64,000 nt of DNA from Solea solea (taxonomy: Eukaryota; Chordata; Actinopteri; Pleuronectiformes; Soleidae): NCBI RefSeq assembly GCF_958295425.1, contig NC_081142.1, forward strand, positions 25,146,469 through 25,210,468, given 5' to 3'. Of the stretch, positions 13,206 to 46,600 are shown piece after piece. A model generated the notes under the pieces. The model was not told the DNA's origin and made no database searches. It was given only the letters and a program-made list of their open reading frames with translations. The position numbers were made by a program, and so were the translations under genes. Position 1 is the stretch's first letter. Every line of letters begins with the position of its first letter.

Positions 13206-16200
13206 AAATGATCATAACTGTCTGAAGTGTGTCCCATTTGACCTAATGATGCTTGAAATATTGAATTTTCATGTCATCCAATAGAAATATTTTTCACTCA
13301 TAAAAACATAAAGCATAAAAACAAATATTCAATATACATGGGGCTTGAGACATGGATGTTCACAGTGACAATAAAATCAGTTTATATCTGTAATATCTTA
13401 AGTTGGGCTTTTCCACAAGGAAACTCAAGTTTGTGTTGCTTTGTAAAACAAAGACAGTGTGGATTCTCTTTAGTAAGCCAGTTTTGTTAATCTCTGCTTT
13501 TCCCCTCTAACCACCATGTATCCACTGAGTGACTGTGCCAGTCCTGTCTTAATCACAATCGGAAGTATTATTATTTTAAACTTGCATTTTAAACTCGCCC
13601 TGTGCTGAAAGACAGCACAGATTTCGCACAAATCTAGAAAGTCCATGCTGGGGTGTAACCAGTGGGCCACAGAAATAGGCAGGCGGATGGTGTGACTCAG
13701 AGTTCCACTGTTCCTCCAGCCTCCTTTAGCCTGGCTCTCAAATCCCCTCTGACAGGCATAGCGTGCGGAGAGGGAAAAGACATTTCTTTCTGGCCAGAGA
13801 GGAGAGTGAGCAGATATTGAGAGTGTGTGTGTGTGTGCAAAACAGGAGGGAGGAGAAGGGGGTGAGGGGGTTGGAGGGGGGTTAGGGATATGGTACAAAC
13901 TCTGTAACTGATCGCTGGAAGTGATTTAGCTAAAAACAACACGTCATTATGGCGCTTGCAGGGGTAAAGCAAACAGCTCGTATTTTAGAAGGCCGGCTCA
14001 GAGGCCGACGGGCCAGGCAGAAGAACTGCTGCACCACTCCCGATCAGAGGAAAAAGACAGGGATGCATGTGAAGATGGTGGTATGATCCATCAGAGCCCA
14101 GTTTATCCATCAACGACTCAATGCAAACAAGGCGGCAGAGGCCTGTCGCCGTGACCTCAAAAACCAGACACAGGATGGAGCGTGAAATCAGACCCCACTG
14201 GCTGCATCCACATGTCCATAGTGACTGATTTACATGCGGTAGCTTCAGGCCTTTTATCATCCTCCCTTCAACAGGCCTGGCTTGTGGAGCAGAGGGGCAG
14301 CCAGGTCCTCCAGGTCTGGCCGTCAGCCTGTGCTCTCGTCACTTGGCCGTGTTTTGACATGTCTCTGGTTTTTATGGCTTGGCTGCTCTGCTGTTTACCC
14401 CTGCAGCCATTAGCAGCCTGTAACTCACACTCATTGATGATGTCCAACACCTGCATCAGTGGACATGAATATTACATGAACTTGTTAGGAGCCTATTCTC
14501 TCTTTTTTTTTGACCAGCAGTAAAATGAATGAGCGATTGGTCTGAGTCCAGGACTGAGGGGGTTTCCCTGACACATGCCTGGTGTCAGAGCTCCACCTGG
14601 TGGTGTGTTGCCATATAGCTGTATGTTTATATAGCTATAGAAAATGACATTTTGACACAGCCTCCACTCTTCTAGTTTCACACCTTCAGGCTCAGTGATG
14701 ACAATGTGTGTTAACTTTCAGTCATAGTCAGCAACTCCTGTGTGCTGTGATGTAAAATCACAGATTTCCTCTGTAGACTTTGGTGTAGGGTGTGAGTGGT
14801 TTACAAAGCAACACAAACATCTTAACTCTTGCTATAGAGGCTGTTTAACAGGGAGATAAAATGTTATATCAAGACTTGCAACAGGCATATATTTTAGTTT
14901 TTTTTGTCGTGTGGCTAAAGTCAGTTATTCCTGCTGGCAGCCATGTTTTCAGTGAAAGTGTCAGAAGGTTACATCAGTGTTTCCCACTCTTACTCTAAGG
15001 AGACTTACTTTTTAAAGTGACGCAAATCACAATATAAATCATGACAAGAGCAAATTTGAGCACAATGTAGCGACTGATTTACAGTCGTACAAGTGAATAC
15101 TGAATATCATATACCACATTTCAAATCAAACCTGCACTATGATCCTTCATCTAGAGGGCATGGATTTGCACTAATGCTGATCGTGATGTGATGTGTGACC
15201 AGCTGACGGTATGGTTCAGATTATCACAAAGGGATTTGGATGGGACTGAGGTGAGAGCTCTGTGTAAACCAGTCAAGTTGGAAACATCACGTTGAAACAG
15301 GATATGAAAAAAAAAAACACAAACTGTTCACACAAAGTTGGAATACCACAATGTTCCTAAATAACCCTGTGTGAACTAAGAGCGACAAAGCCAGCGAAAC
15401 CTAAAGCAGAACAAAAAAGGCATTGTTTTTGTCGATTTATCGTCTTTCTCTCTCTGACTCTTTAAGCACAGTGTGATCACTTCACACACCTCACGCCCCT
15501 GCACTGCTCCCCTCTCAACCCACTCCATGGCATTTTTCAAAATCAGTCACTGGGTCAGTAGAGGGGGGAACGCTCCTCTCTCCTCCCAGTGTGGCCGACC
15601 AATGTTACGAGGTAATGAGGTAAATCCGGAACACGTACAAGTCCACCCAGAGCTCAGACTACAGCCGCAGTCGAGATGGTGAAGGAATCACCATCAATCA
15701 CCAGTCATCACCTTTTCTAAAATACATAACGTGTGAGGAGGAGGAACTCTGGATTTTCACGTGCTATAATCTGAAACAATCTTCTTTCTAGGTTCGGGAA
15801 GCTTACACACCTTAATCATTCAAATGACCCAAAGTTAGGAAGTGAACGTTGACAATTTATTGCCTCACAATGATGAACTTGCAAAAATAGAGCTCTTTTG
15901 GGAAAAAAATAAATAAATAAAATTTAAATAAAAGTGTCCCTTCTTTTAAGTTGGAAGAGTTCAGTTTATCTGACTATCCGGGTAGATTTTGTGTGTTTTG
16001 TGTTCTTATCTATGTCAGAGCGTGAAGTGAGTTGATGGTCTGTTGTTCTCCGGAGTGGATCCCACGGCTGGCCACACGATGCTTCTTCTCCGTCCGCAGT
16101 TGATTGATCGTCCTAGCTCGCCACTGAACCTCCCAGGGTTCAGAATCAGAACGCTCTATTCCAACAAAAAAACAATCTACACACACAGTGCAGAAAACAT

Positions 16201-16695
16201 AATGTTACTATCATATCTCTGTTCATCACATGACCTCATACTACTTGTACTCTGAATATCTTCCATATATGTGTATACCCAGTGGCAGGATATAATATAT
16301 ATAATATATATATATAATATAATCGTCTAATCACTGTAAATGACCATGTTTACATTTAACATAGAAATATTTTTACCATTACACAATTCTCCGTCATGAA
16401 GTTACATTTTAATTTAGACTTATTTACCTTTGAAGAGTTCGGAAGCGCATCGCATTCATTTGAAGACAAAAAAAACTTTTTTTGGTTTGTTTTCTGAATA
16501 TTTTTTGTTCCTGTTTTTCAGCCTGACTGCATTTCAAATGCATTGTAGGAGCCACATTTGTTTATTTGTCTGTCTTTTACATTTTGTCAGGTCTCCACTG
16601 GTGGCAGTATAGCGCTTTCTTTATACTTACAGGTGTAGGCAATCACGGGGGTATGGGGTGAAGGATCATATGGTTTTTACCGTTGGCTCGCTTAC
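13206..16695. other. non-coding interval
   Basis: No gene was recognised. It contains a G/A-rich stretch near 13850-13885 and one copy of a diverged repeat (14735-14960) with the ACTTTGGTG core and the CTGCTGGCAGCCATGTTTTC motif. Confidence 0.4.
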
Positions 16696-17037
16696 TCACC
16701 TCACTCCTTTGTTTTCCAGTAACATAATTTTTATTAGTTTAATTTTTGCATAAATCCAGTCATGTTTTGTGTCAATTAAATGGGAACCTCCCCTGAACAT
16801 GGACAAGCGTATGGACAATTGTTTGTTGAGCGTGTCAAAAACCCTCTCCCACTCCCACTCCCATGCAGAGTGACTCCAGGAGGGCAGGATAGTCGCTATA
16901 TGCATCATCTTGTATCCGTGGAGCATGGCATATCTTTCCAACTGATCATGGAGAAACATTGTTATGTCTAACAGATTTGAATGGGCTTTCCTTCTAAACA
17001 ACCGCAAACTTCTCAGGTGCCTGCGTAAAGTCGACAT
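16696..17037 (-). pseudogene. relic of a fish integrase-core-domain gene or transposon (N-terminal part)
   Basis: The first about 50 residues (MSTLRRHLRSLRLFRRKAHS, then FLHDQLERYAMLHGYKMMH) resemble the helix-turn-helix region that precedes the integrase core in a multicopy teleost gene family. After this, similarity ends in a GGAGTGGGAGTGG-type repeat, and the DDE core (LWHLDSYDK-type motif) is missing. It is therefore a truncated remnant. Family assignment is from recall of the motif pattern, not from a search. Confidence 0.5.
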
Positions 17038-17205
17038 ATGTACATAACTAATGGTAATATCATCTATGTGACAGGACTATCTCCCAGTGTCTTAAACCCA
17101 GATCAAAGTAAAACTTGATTAAACTAAACAAGCCGTCCATGTTGTTATAAATCAAATGTTTATTGTGTTTATTGTTTCAAATGTGATCTAAACTAGCATA
17201 AAAAA

Positions 17206-17340
17206 CAGAAAAAAAATTACTCTGAAAAACCAACCATGAAAAAAAATTACTCCGAAAAACAGACCAAAAAATAAATTACTCCGAAAAACAGACCAAAAAT
17301 AAATTACTCCGAAAAACAGACCAAAAAATAAATTACTCCA
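17206..17340. repeat. minisatellite, about 4.5 copies of a 29-31-bp unit
   Basis: The unit is close to CCGAAAAACAGACC followed by AAAAAATAAATTACT. The last three copies are nearly identical; the first ones are diverged. Confidence 0.9.
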
Positions 17341-17667
17341 ATCAAAATTGTTTTATTCAAGTGAATGCAATGCGCTTCCGTAGAATAGCTATATTTATAT
17401 TTTTAAACAGCTCCTTTTAATCAATATTTATGTTTTTAACTGTAGCATGTTAACTTTTTTTTAACTGTATTCAATTGTTTTACCAACATAAATGCTTAAA
17501 TAATCACAGTAATACAAATCACAACATAACAATCATCAGTTAGAAATCATTTCAATAACTTGGCCTCATGTGCTCTTTCTATTTTCCTCATCGACTACAG
17601 TGGTGGCACGTTAGCTTAGCCACCTACCTTTGAGCATCCACGTAGAATACTACAATACCTACACATG

Positions 17668-17727
17668 ACTAGCGTTAGCATCTCGCTAACATCGCTAGCG
17701 TTAGCCTATCGCTAACAGCGCTAGCGA
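17668..17727. repeat. short cluster of GCTAGCG/GCTAAC palindromic units
   Basis: Repeated AGCGTTAGC, TCGCTAAC and CGCTAGCG words occur in about 60 bp; several are self-complementary. Confidence 0.7.
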
Positions 17728-18885
17728 TTTTCTTCATTTTATTTTACACAATTATAAACACAATACCACAGTGAGTTTAAACATTAAATAGCGTAATAGC
17801 TGTAACTCCGACTGGTTTTTAGGAAAGTATTTTCAATAAAGGCATTTTTAAAACAAAACTTTATCAACAAGCTAATAATTAGGCTTAGCCTCCTAACATG
17901 TAGCAACCATGCTTACCGGAGCTCATACAGAAGGTTTGCACGTTGACAGCAGCTCCTTTTTTATCCAAAAGAAAATACAAAACTCGATCCTCAGTGTGTT
18001 AAAATCACTGCATTCATCAGGTCATTACATGTTTGTCTCGTATCAGAGTGAGAACGCACTCCGCGACCATGACAATGGGTACCGAGATGATGCGCCACCT
18101 TGTGGTGGGCATGATAAACACCACTAAATGACATAGATGGGTCTAGAAATCATGTGGGTTACATGTATGTTTGTGTCTTTATTTTTATTTCCACAGTATC
18201 TCCGAGTGTAAAGCATCAGTGTCCCAGCTGTGGGACAGACGCCGCTCATTAGAATCGGATTAGAAAAAGTGACAGTTGTTTTCTTGTTGAATCTTTGCTC
18301 ACACACTGAAAACACAGCAGAACACTGTGCAGGAACTCCACCCTCTGGATCCGTCATTTATCTGTATTTATGTGAAGGTAATTGAAGTTGAAATGTTTTA
18401 AGAGCCTTAATTGCATTATCATGAAAAATGCTTTTTAAACATGAACAAATGTGGAATAATCTCATGTTGTTTATTCTTTATCTCGTCCCTGATGCGCCTG
18501 CAGCGCTGCCCTGCTGCCAGAATATGAACCGCGTCACCGTGGTGCAATATATCAAACGCGTGGAAGGAATATTGTCGTGTGTTTGGTGTTTAATGTGTCA
18601 CAGATGCAGCATTCTAATATTCCACTGTGTAGTGCAACTGTGACTGATTAAAAATGATTGTGGGTCATAAATAAATAATCAAATCATCCTGGTCTGTTTG
18701 TTTTATTGGCAAATAAAACCACAACTCTTTTTTGTTCTGCTTTCCCAAACTTCAGATTTGAGACTTCACACACACACACAAAAGACTTTGAGACAACAAT
18801 TGTTTCTAGATGTATATTTTATTAATATTATCTCCATAGTGTTTCCATTAACTAACGTTGGTCTGGTGGACAGTTTGTGGTCATA

Positions 18886-19198
18886 TGCTGCTGAGCTGAA
18901 GCGATGAATCGATTATTAATCGATTACTAAATTAATCGAGAACTATTTTGATAATCGAATAATCGGTTTGAAGCTTTTTTCATGATTAAAACAAGATTTC
19001 TGATTGTTTAAGCTTCTTAAATGTGAATATTTTCTTAATTTCTTGCCGAAATCATTAAAAGTCAATCATTTTGGTTTGTGGACGAAACGAGACATTTAAG
19101 AACATCATCATTTCCAGGTTTTTTAATCGATTAATCGAGAAAATAATCGACAGATTAATCGATTATGACAATAATCGTTAGTTGCGGCTCTAATATGC
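18886..19198 (+). mobile_element. hAT-type MITE, near full length
   Basis: It runs from GAGCTGAAGCGATGAATCG to ATCGTTAGTTGCGGCTCT and shares the internal GATTGTTTAAGCTTCTTAAA block. The flanks repeat ATATGCTGCTGAG on both sides, consistent with a target-site duplication plus local similarity. Confidence 0.8.
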
Positions 19199-20346
19199 TG
19201 CTGAGCCTGTGTAAAGGTGGAAGACACTCGAAGAGCAGCGCCGCAGCGGTCAGCCACACGACAGTGGCCGGGTTCCTTCATGACATCTAAGGCACAGACG
19301 AGGACTGAAAAGGCACTTCCATACGCTACTCAAGAACACAACAAACATCATTTTAAAAGGGATAGTTCAGACAGTTTAGATGTTAGTCACTGAACAAAAT
19401 ACTTCCACTAGGTTTAATCTAAGCGTATATTTGCTTCTGTATCTCAACGTAAGGCTTTCCAAGCAGGAACTGAGGCTTGTAAACTGCTCAATCTCTTGCA
19501 CCAATGTCCATGGACAAAATCAGTGTTTCTAGCTCACGGGGGACACAGGAGGTGCTGGTCTACTGCAGGAGAAGAGAAGGTGGCAGTAGCCCTTGTTTGG
19601 CAAGTCCGTGTCACTTAAGTCAGTTCAATCAAAGGATTTCAAACACCAATGCGACAAAAAACACATTTTCACAACAACGCCGGTGTGACGTGATATCCTG
19701 TAAAATTGCTGATTTTCTCTATGGACTTTGGTGAGGGAGAGCCAACGATTAAAAAAAGTGACACAAACTTCAGTTTCCGGTCAGAAAAGTCTGAACACAA
19801 CATACTTAACATATCATAATTAAGCAGGTATAGATTTCTGTTGTTAAAGCTGTTTCTCATAGCTAGCATCCATGTCTTTTAACTCTGTAACTGTATTTTA
19901 ACTCCAGCTCACACACAAACATAAGATCAAAGAGAACATCAATCCTCACACGTTCCAAAGCACCTAACTATTCCTTTAAAATAGATTTGTATTCTACCAA
20001 AGTACAATTAACGTCACAGGAATTCACTGACAATCTTCTGTCATAAACTAGTTCAACATTTACAACAGTTTGGTAGTCAAAAGTAATTTACCTGTAAGAA
20101 GAAACTGTTCTTGACAGCTTTTGTGATGATTTAATGATAATGATTTTGTATAAATAATTTGACGTAATTCCATGCATATGTGTGGTGGAAGCATTTATGA
20201 GGAAAAGGCGTCTAGATTTAACGCAGATGGGAGATTCTGCGACCATCATGTTCTTGGTTCTCTTTCGCCACAAAATGCTAGAACATCCTGCTGAAAGACC
20301 AATGATCCACATACACTCAAACACAGCTGTGATTGGTCATAATGCT

Positions 20347-41926
<21,580 letters not shown>

Positions 41927-42060
41927 GGCGCTGCTGCTGAGAGTGGATCCACAGGTAGAGCTCGGTCCTCAGGTACAAACACCGTCACCACATCGATGAG
42001 ACGCGGCTACACCCGAGGGAAGAGGAGGAGGAGGAGGAGACACGCCCTCCTCCTCTGACG
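41927..42060 (-). promoter_or_regulatory. niban1: niban1 5' UTR and presumed proximal promoter
   Basis: The bases upstream of the niban1 ATG are GC-rich with a CCTCC/GAGGAGG run (about 42020-42060) and no recognisable TATA box. The assignment as promoter rests only on position before exon 1; a non-coding 5' exon further upstream cannot be excluded. Confidence 0.35.
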
Positions 42061-43154
42061 ATTACTCACAAAAGCCAACTCACTCCCCCCCCCTTCACAC
42101 GTGCAGAGGCGTTTCAAAGAAGTTTGGGGGCCCTGTTGAGCAATGTAATGTAACAAAGTACAAATACTTTGTTACTGTACTTAAGTGTCATTTTCACATA
42201 TCTGTACTTTACTTTGTTATTTATATTTCCTAAATAAAATGTGTAATTTAGCTCCGATACATTTCCCTACAAAATAAAAGTTGAGTTGGTGAAGTAGTTG
42301 TTTTTAGCCGCTCAGCTGTTAGCCGCAGATTTTGGCTCTTGTGTGGACACGCCGTTAAAACACCGTTTTAAGTTCAAAAACACAAGGAGACACAGGGAGG
42401 GTGAGAGAGAGAGTTTGTCACCCAATACAGTAAATGAATCATTTCCAAGTGATGTTTTATTATGCATGATATTTAAGGAGCCGTCCAGACGGAAACAGGT
42501 TTAGGTGAATCATTTTCCGTCCTGTTGTTATATCTGTAATGTGTACCGTACGTCTTCTTCTGAGGTTAAAAAGATCATTTACCTTTCGTCCCGTCCATCA
42601 CAGGGCCACATAGAGACAAACAACCATCCACTCTTACACCCGTACCTACAGTCCATTTAGAGTGTCCAGTTAATCTCTGCGTGTGTTTGGACTGTGGGAG
42701 GAAGCCGGAGAACCCGCAGAAAACATACGCACACACAGCGAGAACATGCAAACTCCATGCAGGAAGACCCTTGTTCCGACCAGGTCTGGAGAACCAGGTC
42801 TTCTTGCTGCAAAGGCAAGAGCACTAACTCATATTTGACTCACCTAACCAAATGATTTCCATCAAATCAATAACATTGTGAGTGCTTTTCTATGACCACA
42901 TGTCAAAATACCAAACATGTATTAAATCACAATACCTAATCTGGAAATCTACATTAAGTAAGAACATACTGAACAAGATTACTTTCTAATCTGTCATGGA
43001 AGTCTGCCTAGTATAAAACAATAGATCTTCAACTTTTTACAAGGAAACAAAATTATCTCTGGAATATATCATTTTTTATCTTAAAAAGTTCTTAGCTGAG
43101 AAAAAAAACAACAAGCAAAGACAAACGGCAAATTCAGTCCTTGCACAAGAAATC
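42061..43154. other. intergenic interval between trmt1l and niban1
   Basis: About 1 kb without exons. It holds a relic of a GTACTTAAGT-type repeat (42150-42210) and a reverse copy of the tRNA-headed repeat (42592-42835). No rnf2 or other gene was seen. Confidence 0.6.
42592..42835 (-). mobile_element. tRNA-headed repeat, reverse copy
   Basis: CCGTCCATCACAGGGCCACA, AGAGTGTCCAGTTAATC and GAAGCCGGAGAACCCG match the full-length copy at 46354-46734 in reverse order. Confidence 0.7.
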
Positions 43155-43160
43155 TTTATT
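43155..43160 (-). terminator. trmt1l: trmt1l AATAAA polyadenylation signal
   Basis: A canonical AATAAA on the minus strand lies about 315 bases after the trmt1l stop. It is a plausible end for a short 3' UTR and leaves about 1.2 kb to the niban1 start. Confidence 0.55.
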
Positions 43161-43473
43161 GTTTTCAAGGCATAAGAAACAAAAATAATACAACTGCTAT
43201 AAAAAAAAGACTTGTACCACATGTATTTTTTAAAGAAATCTGAAATAAATAGACATGGTGGACAAAATAAGCTTGGTTCAGTTCGTAATTCAGCTTGAAT
43301 AAAAAATGAAAGAGATTCTGAGACGGCACACGAACACAGACATGAAGCAGATATCAGTGCAGTTAGAACGCTGCTTGTGTTTTAGCATCGAAGACGTCGA
43401 CATCGAAGCTGGGACTGAGAACAGAAGAGTCTGTGGTGTCGAGCGTGAGCCTCTGACGCTGCTGGTGTGTTTC

Positions 43474-43666
43474 TCATGCCGTTTTGTCCGTGCTCACGTT
43501 TATCTGAGCGGCGGTGGCGGCGTTGGTGTTCGGGGGCACGCTGTACTTGGTGAGGACAGATTTAAACTGCTCCAACTTTGCATCCGTTCGCACCCCCGTG
43601 GGGTCGAAGTGAGTGCGACCCACCCTGAAGCCGGCCTCTGTCAGGTACTGAAGGAACTTATTCAGC
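43474..43666 (-). CDS. trmt1l: trmt1l coding exon 16 and stop
   Basis: The exon encodes [38 protein letters not shown] and TKYSVPP, the conserved Trm1 C-terminal block. A 20-residue tail shorter than the mammalian one follows. It is 193 nt including the stop. Confidence 0.95.
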
Positions 43667-46600
43667 CTGTCCAGACACAAAAAACAAAAGAATGAAAATC
43701 ACATGTTCTGTATGAGCATGTTTGGTTTCACACATTTACCGTCCAGATCTCTAGAACCAGCACTTTCAGCACTTTGGTCCACTGTGGTTTGTTTAAAGTG
43801 CTTAACAAATAAAGTTGGATTGGATTGGAAGCACAATGTTTCAAAAATACTTGCCCTATTCTAGTAATACAAAGCTAAATGCTAATCAGTGAAGTATTCC
43901 TCTAAGTGGAAGGTTACTAGCGGAGCCATGAATCGAACCCATAAGACACTTAACCTTACGTTGCTTCTTAAGGCTGTATGTGAATGGCAAAAACTGTAGT
44001 GTAAAGCTCATATAAATAAAGACCGTTTATCATAAATGCTTTTTATAATAAACTTTATGTCAATGGAACTTAATGAGGGAATATCTGAGAAATACTTGCT
44101 AAATATTAGGGAAGGCCTGATATCACTTTTGTGTCCTATACCGATATCTACCTCCATTTTCTCCCGCTCCCGAAATCAGTCCGACACAGTCCCTTTACAG
44201 CTTGTAAACAATGTTAGCAACACTTCACATACTCCGCTAACATGCTTTTGCTGCTTTTGATTCCCATTTTTACAGTCAGTGATTTTGACTAGTATTATAT
44301 AAGCTCATCCCTACTATGCATAATTAGGCATGTGAGTATTTTGAGCTTATTGTCATTTTTATGCATATTTTCCAACTCCAAGCTATATGAACTTGAATGC
44401 TGAACTGGATTTAAACATGATCAGGTGATGTGTATTTCTGTAATGAGGGAGGGTGTGGCCTAAAGTGATTGACACCCTATATCATTTACCTTAGACAAAG
44501 TGGGGGGGGGGGGGGGGGGGTTGGGAAAGGAGAGAGAAGATTTAAGATGATCACATGCATCCAAGTACTCTACTGTCCTTGAAGATGACAGAATGATGAC
44601 ATGGCTCCTTCCTCACGTGAACTAAACCCTTTTGAGAACTCATGAGTCCTTCTTAAACGTGATATTTACAGTGAGGGAAGACGATACCCCTCACAGACTC
44701 ATGGAAGGCTCATGACATTATTGGTCACTGAATATTTTTGGAAATGTCAGAAGTGTTTATTTGTAAATTTTGAGTTGTTCATTTGTTATTCTTGGTCTGA
44801 TAAATGAAAACAAAAGTGAGATGGGACACTATTCCCTGCCCCAGTTTAACTCAGCATGACAGTAGAAAATGGTGGACGTCCTGTACTCTTCACCAGAGGC
44901 CAGAGTAGACTTACTTTGGCATGTTCCTGCCCCGGATGCTGTGGCGATGGATGCTGTAATAGAATGGTGGGTGTTCCAGAGACAAGTCAGACTTGAGTTT
45001 CTTTAGCACGTTCCCAGAATCCTCTCCAGTCTTCCTCTTCCCTGCAGAGAATTTCATGTTTAATGGTTTATCAAAATCTGGAGACCTTTATTTTAAGTTC
45101 CTACAGTTTAAAGAAGACAGTGATGCAGGACATGTCCAAGCAGCTGTAGATATTATTAAGTGACCCTAAAATAAGATTTTTCTTGTGCCCCCGTCAGCCA
45201 TGTTTTGTTTGTTTGTTTCTGCATCTCAAGTTTTCCTAAAGATGGGGACAAACTGCAAGACTATTGGCCTGATTTTACCCACAATTCACAGCTGGACAGA
45301 GTCTGCTCCAGTCAGCACTAGCTGTGGGATAGTTAGCATGACTAGTTGGCACAGAAATCTGTGGGCAAGTGTGTGAAGGTAAGAGACTCCTGCTTCACCA
45401 GGGTTGTTTACAGCTCACTCAGTGCCGACCATGTGTCACGACGTCATACAAACACACTTTAAAAAAACATAACTACCACTTCAAGGCTTTGTGTCAATCT
45501 GTATAAATCCAGACAGAATTACAGGGATTTACAGCTGACTCACTCACTCACTCACCTGACTGATCGGGACCCGACTCCTCTCCACTCTGTAAGGTCTTGA
45601 TGACAACTCCACACTCCACTGCAGAGGAAACACAATATCCTATGAATATGTGTTTCAGCTAAAATCACACACCGACACACCGACACACACACACACACAC
45701 ACGTGGGGTCTTTGCTTTACCCTGGTTGGTGAGGGCAGCTGGCCCGTGCACTAAAGCCTTGAGCGTGGTGCACTCGGACTCACAGATGAGAGTTTTGATG
45801 AGAGGCTGGATGTCATCCATGCTGTGCTGCACTGCTGCCGACAGCATCCTCCTCAGGAAGCCGGTGTTAAACAGAGAACCAGACCTGGACATGCACACCA
45901 ACACACCTGTAACTCTGCTCAAACTGTCTGGACATACACGTGTATCACTCACTTTAACAGAATTTAAAAAAAGGAACATTTGGTGAAATAAAATGTGCAT
46001 TTTTTTTTAGTCTTTTGTGCATTTTCCATCCACATAATATAAAAGAGACATTAACATCTTTTCTCACATCTCACATCTTTTCTAACATTGTTCACATAGC
46101 AAATAACTCTGGAAAGGCTTCAGCAGATTCATCATTATCTACAGAGACTTTGTCAAGTATTACTATTGTGATTACAGTAAGTGGAGGAAAAGCTTTACGG
46201 TAAGACTGGGCAGCGTGGCCAATAATAATAATATCTGGATATTTTGAGTCTATATCTCATTATATTAGATATATTGGAATATAAAGCGGAACACAAGTTA
46301 TTTCTCTGGATTGTATTGTCACTCTACTCTTTAAGTAGAGTGACAATACATTAGGGCCACACGGTGATGTAGTGGTTAGCACTCTCGCCTTGCAGCAAAA
46401 AGACCCGGTTCGAGCCCCGGTTGGAACAAGGGCCTTTCTGCATGGAGTTTGCATGTTCTCCCCGTGTGTGCGTGGGTTCTCTCCGGGTTCTCCGGCTTCC
46501 TCCCACATTCCAAAAACATGCAATGTGGGGTTTAGGTAAATTGGACACTCTAAATTGACCATAGGAGTGAGTGTGAGAGTGAATGGTTGTTTGTCTCTAT

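Larger units (their letters stand above)
17341..20346. other. non-coding interval downstream of niban1
   Basis: It contains a GCTAGC/GTTAGC palindrome cluster (17668-17727), a MITE copy (18886-19198) and one copy of the ACTTTGGTG-core repeat (about 19690-19900). No exon was recognised. Confidence 0.4.

Noticed and set aside
13470..13972. Overlapping minus-strand frames of 142 and 91 codons with Pro/Ser-rich stretches.
   Set aside because: They arise from a G/A-rich tract and a GT repeat; no homology was recognised.
46407..46417. Possible tRNA gene, because of a perfect B box.
   Set aside because: No cloverleaf can be formed around it; the flanking sequence and target duplication show a SINE.
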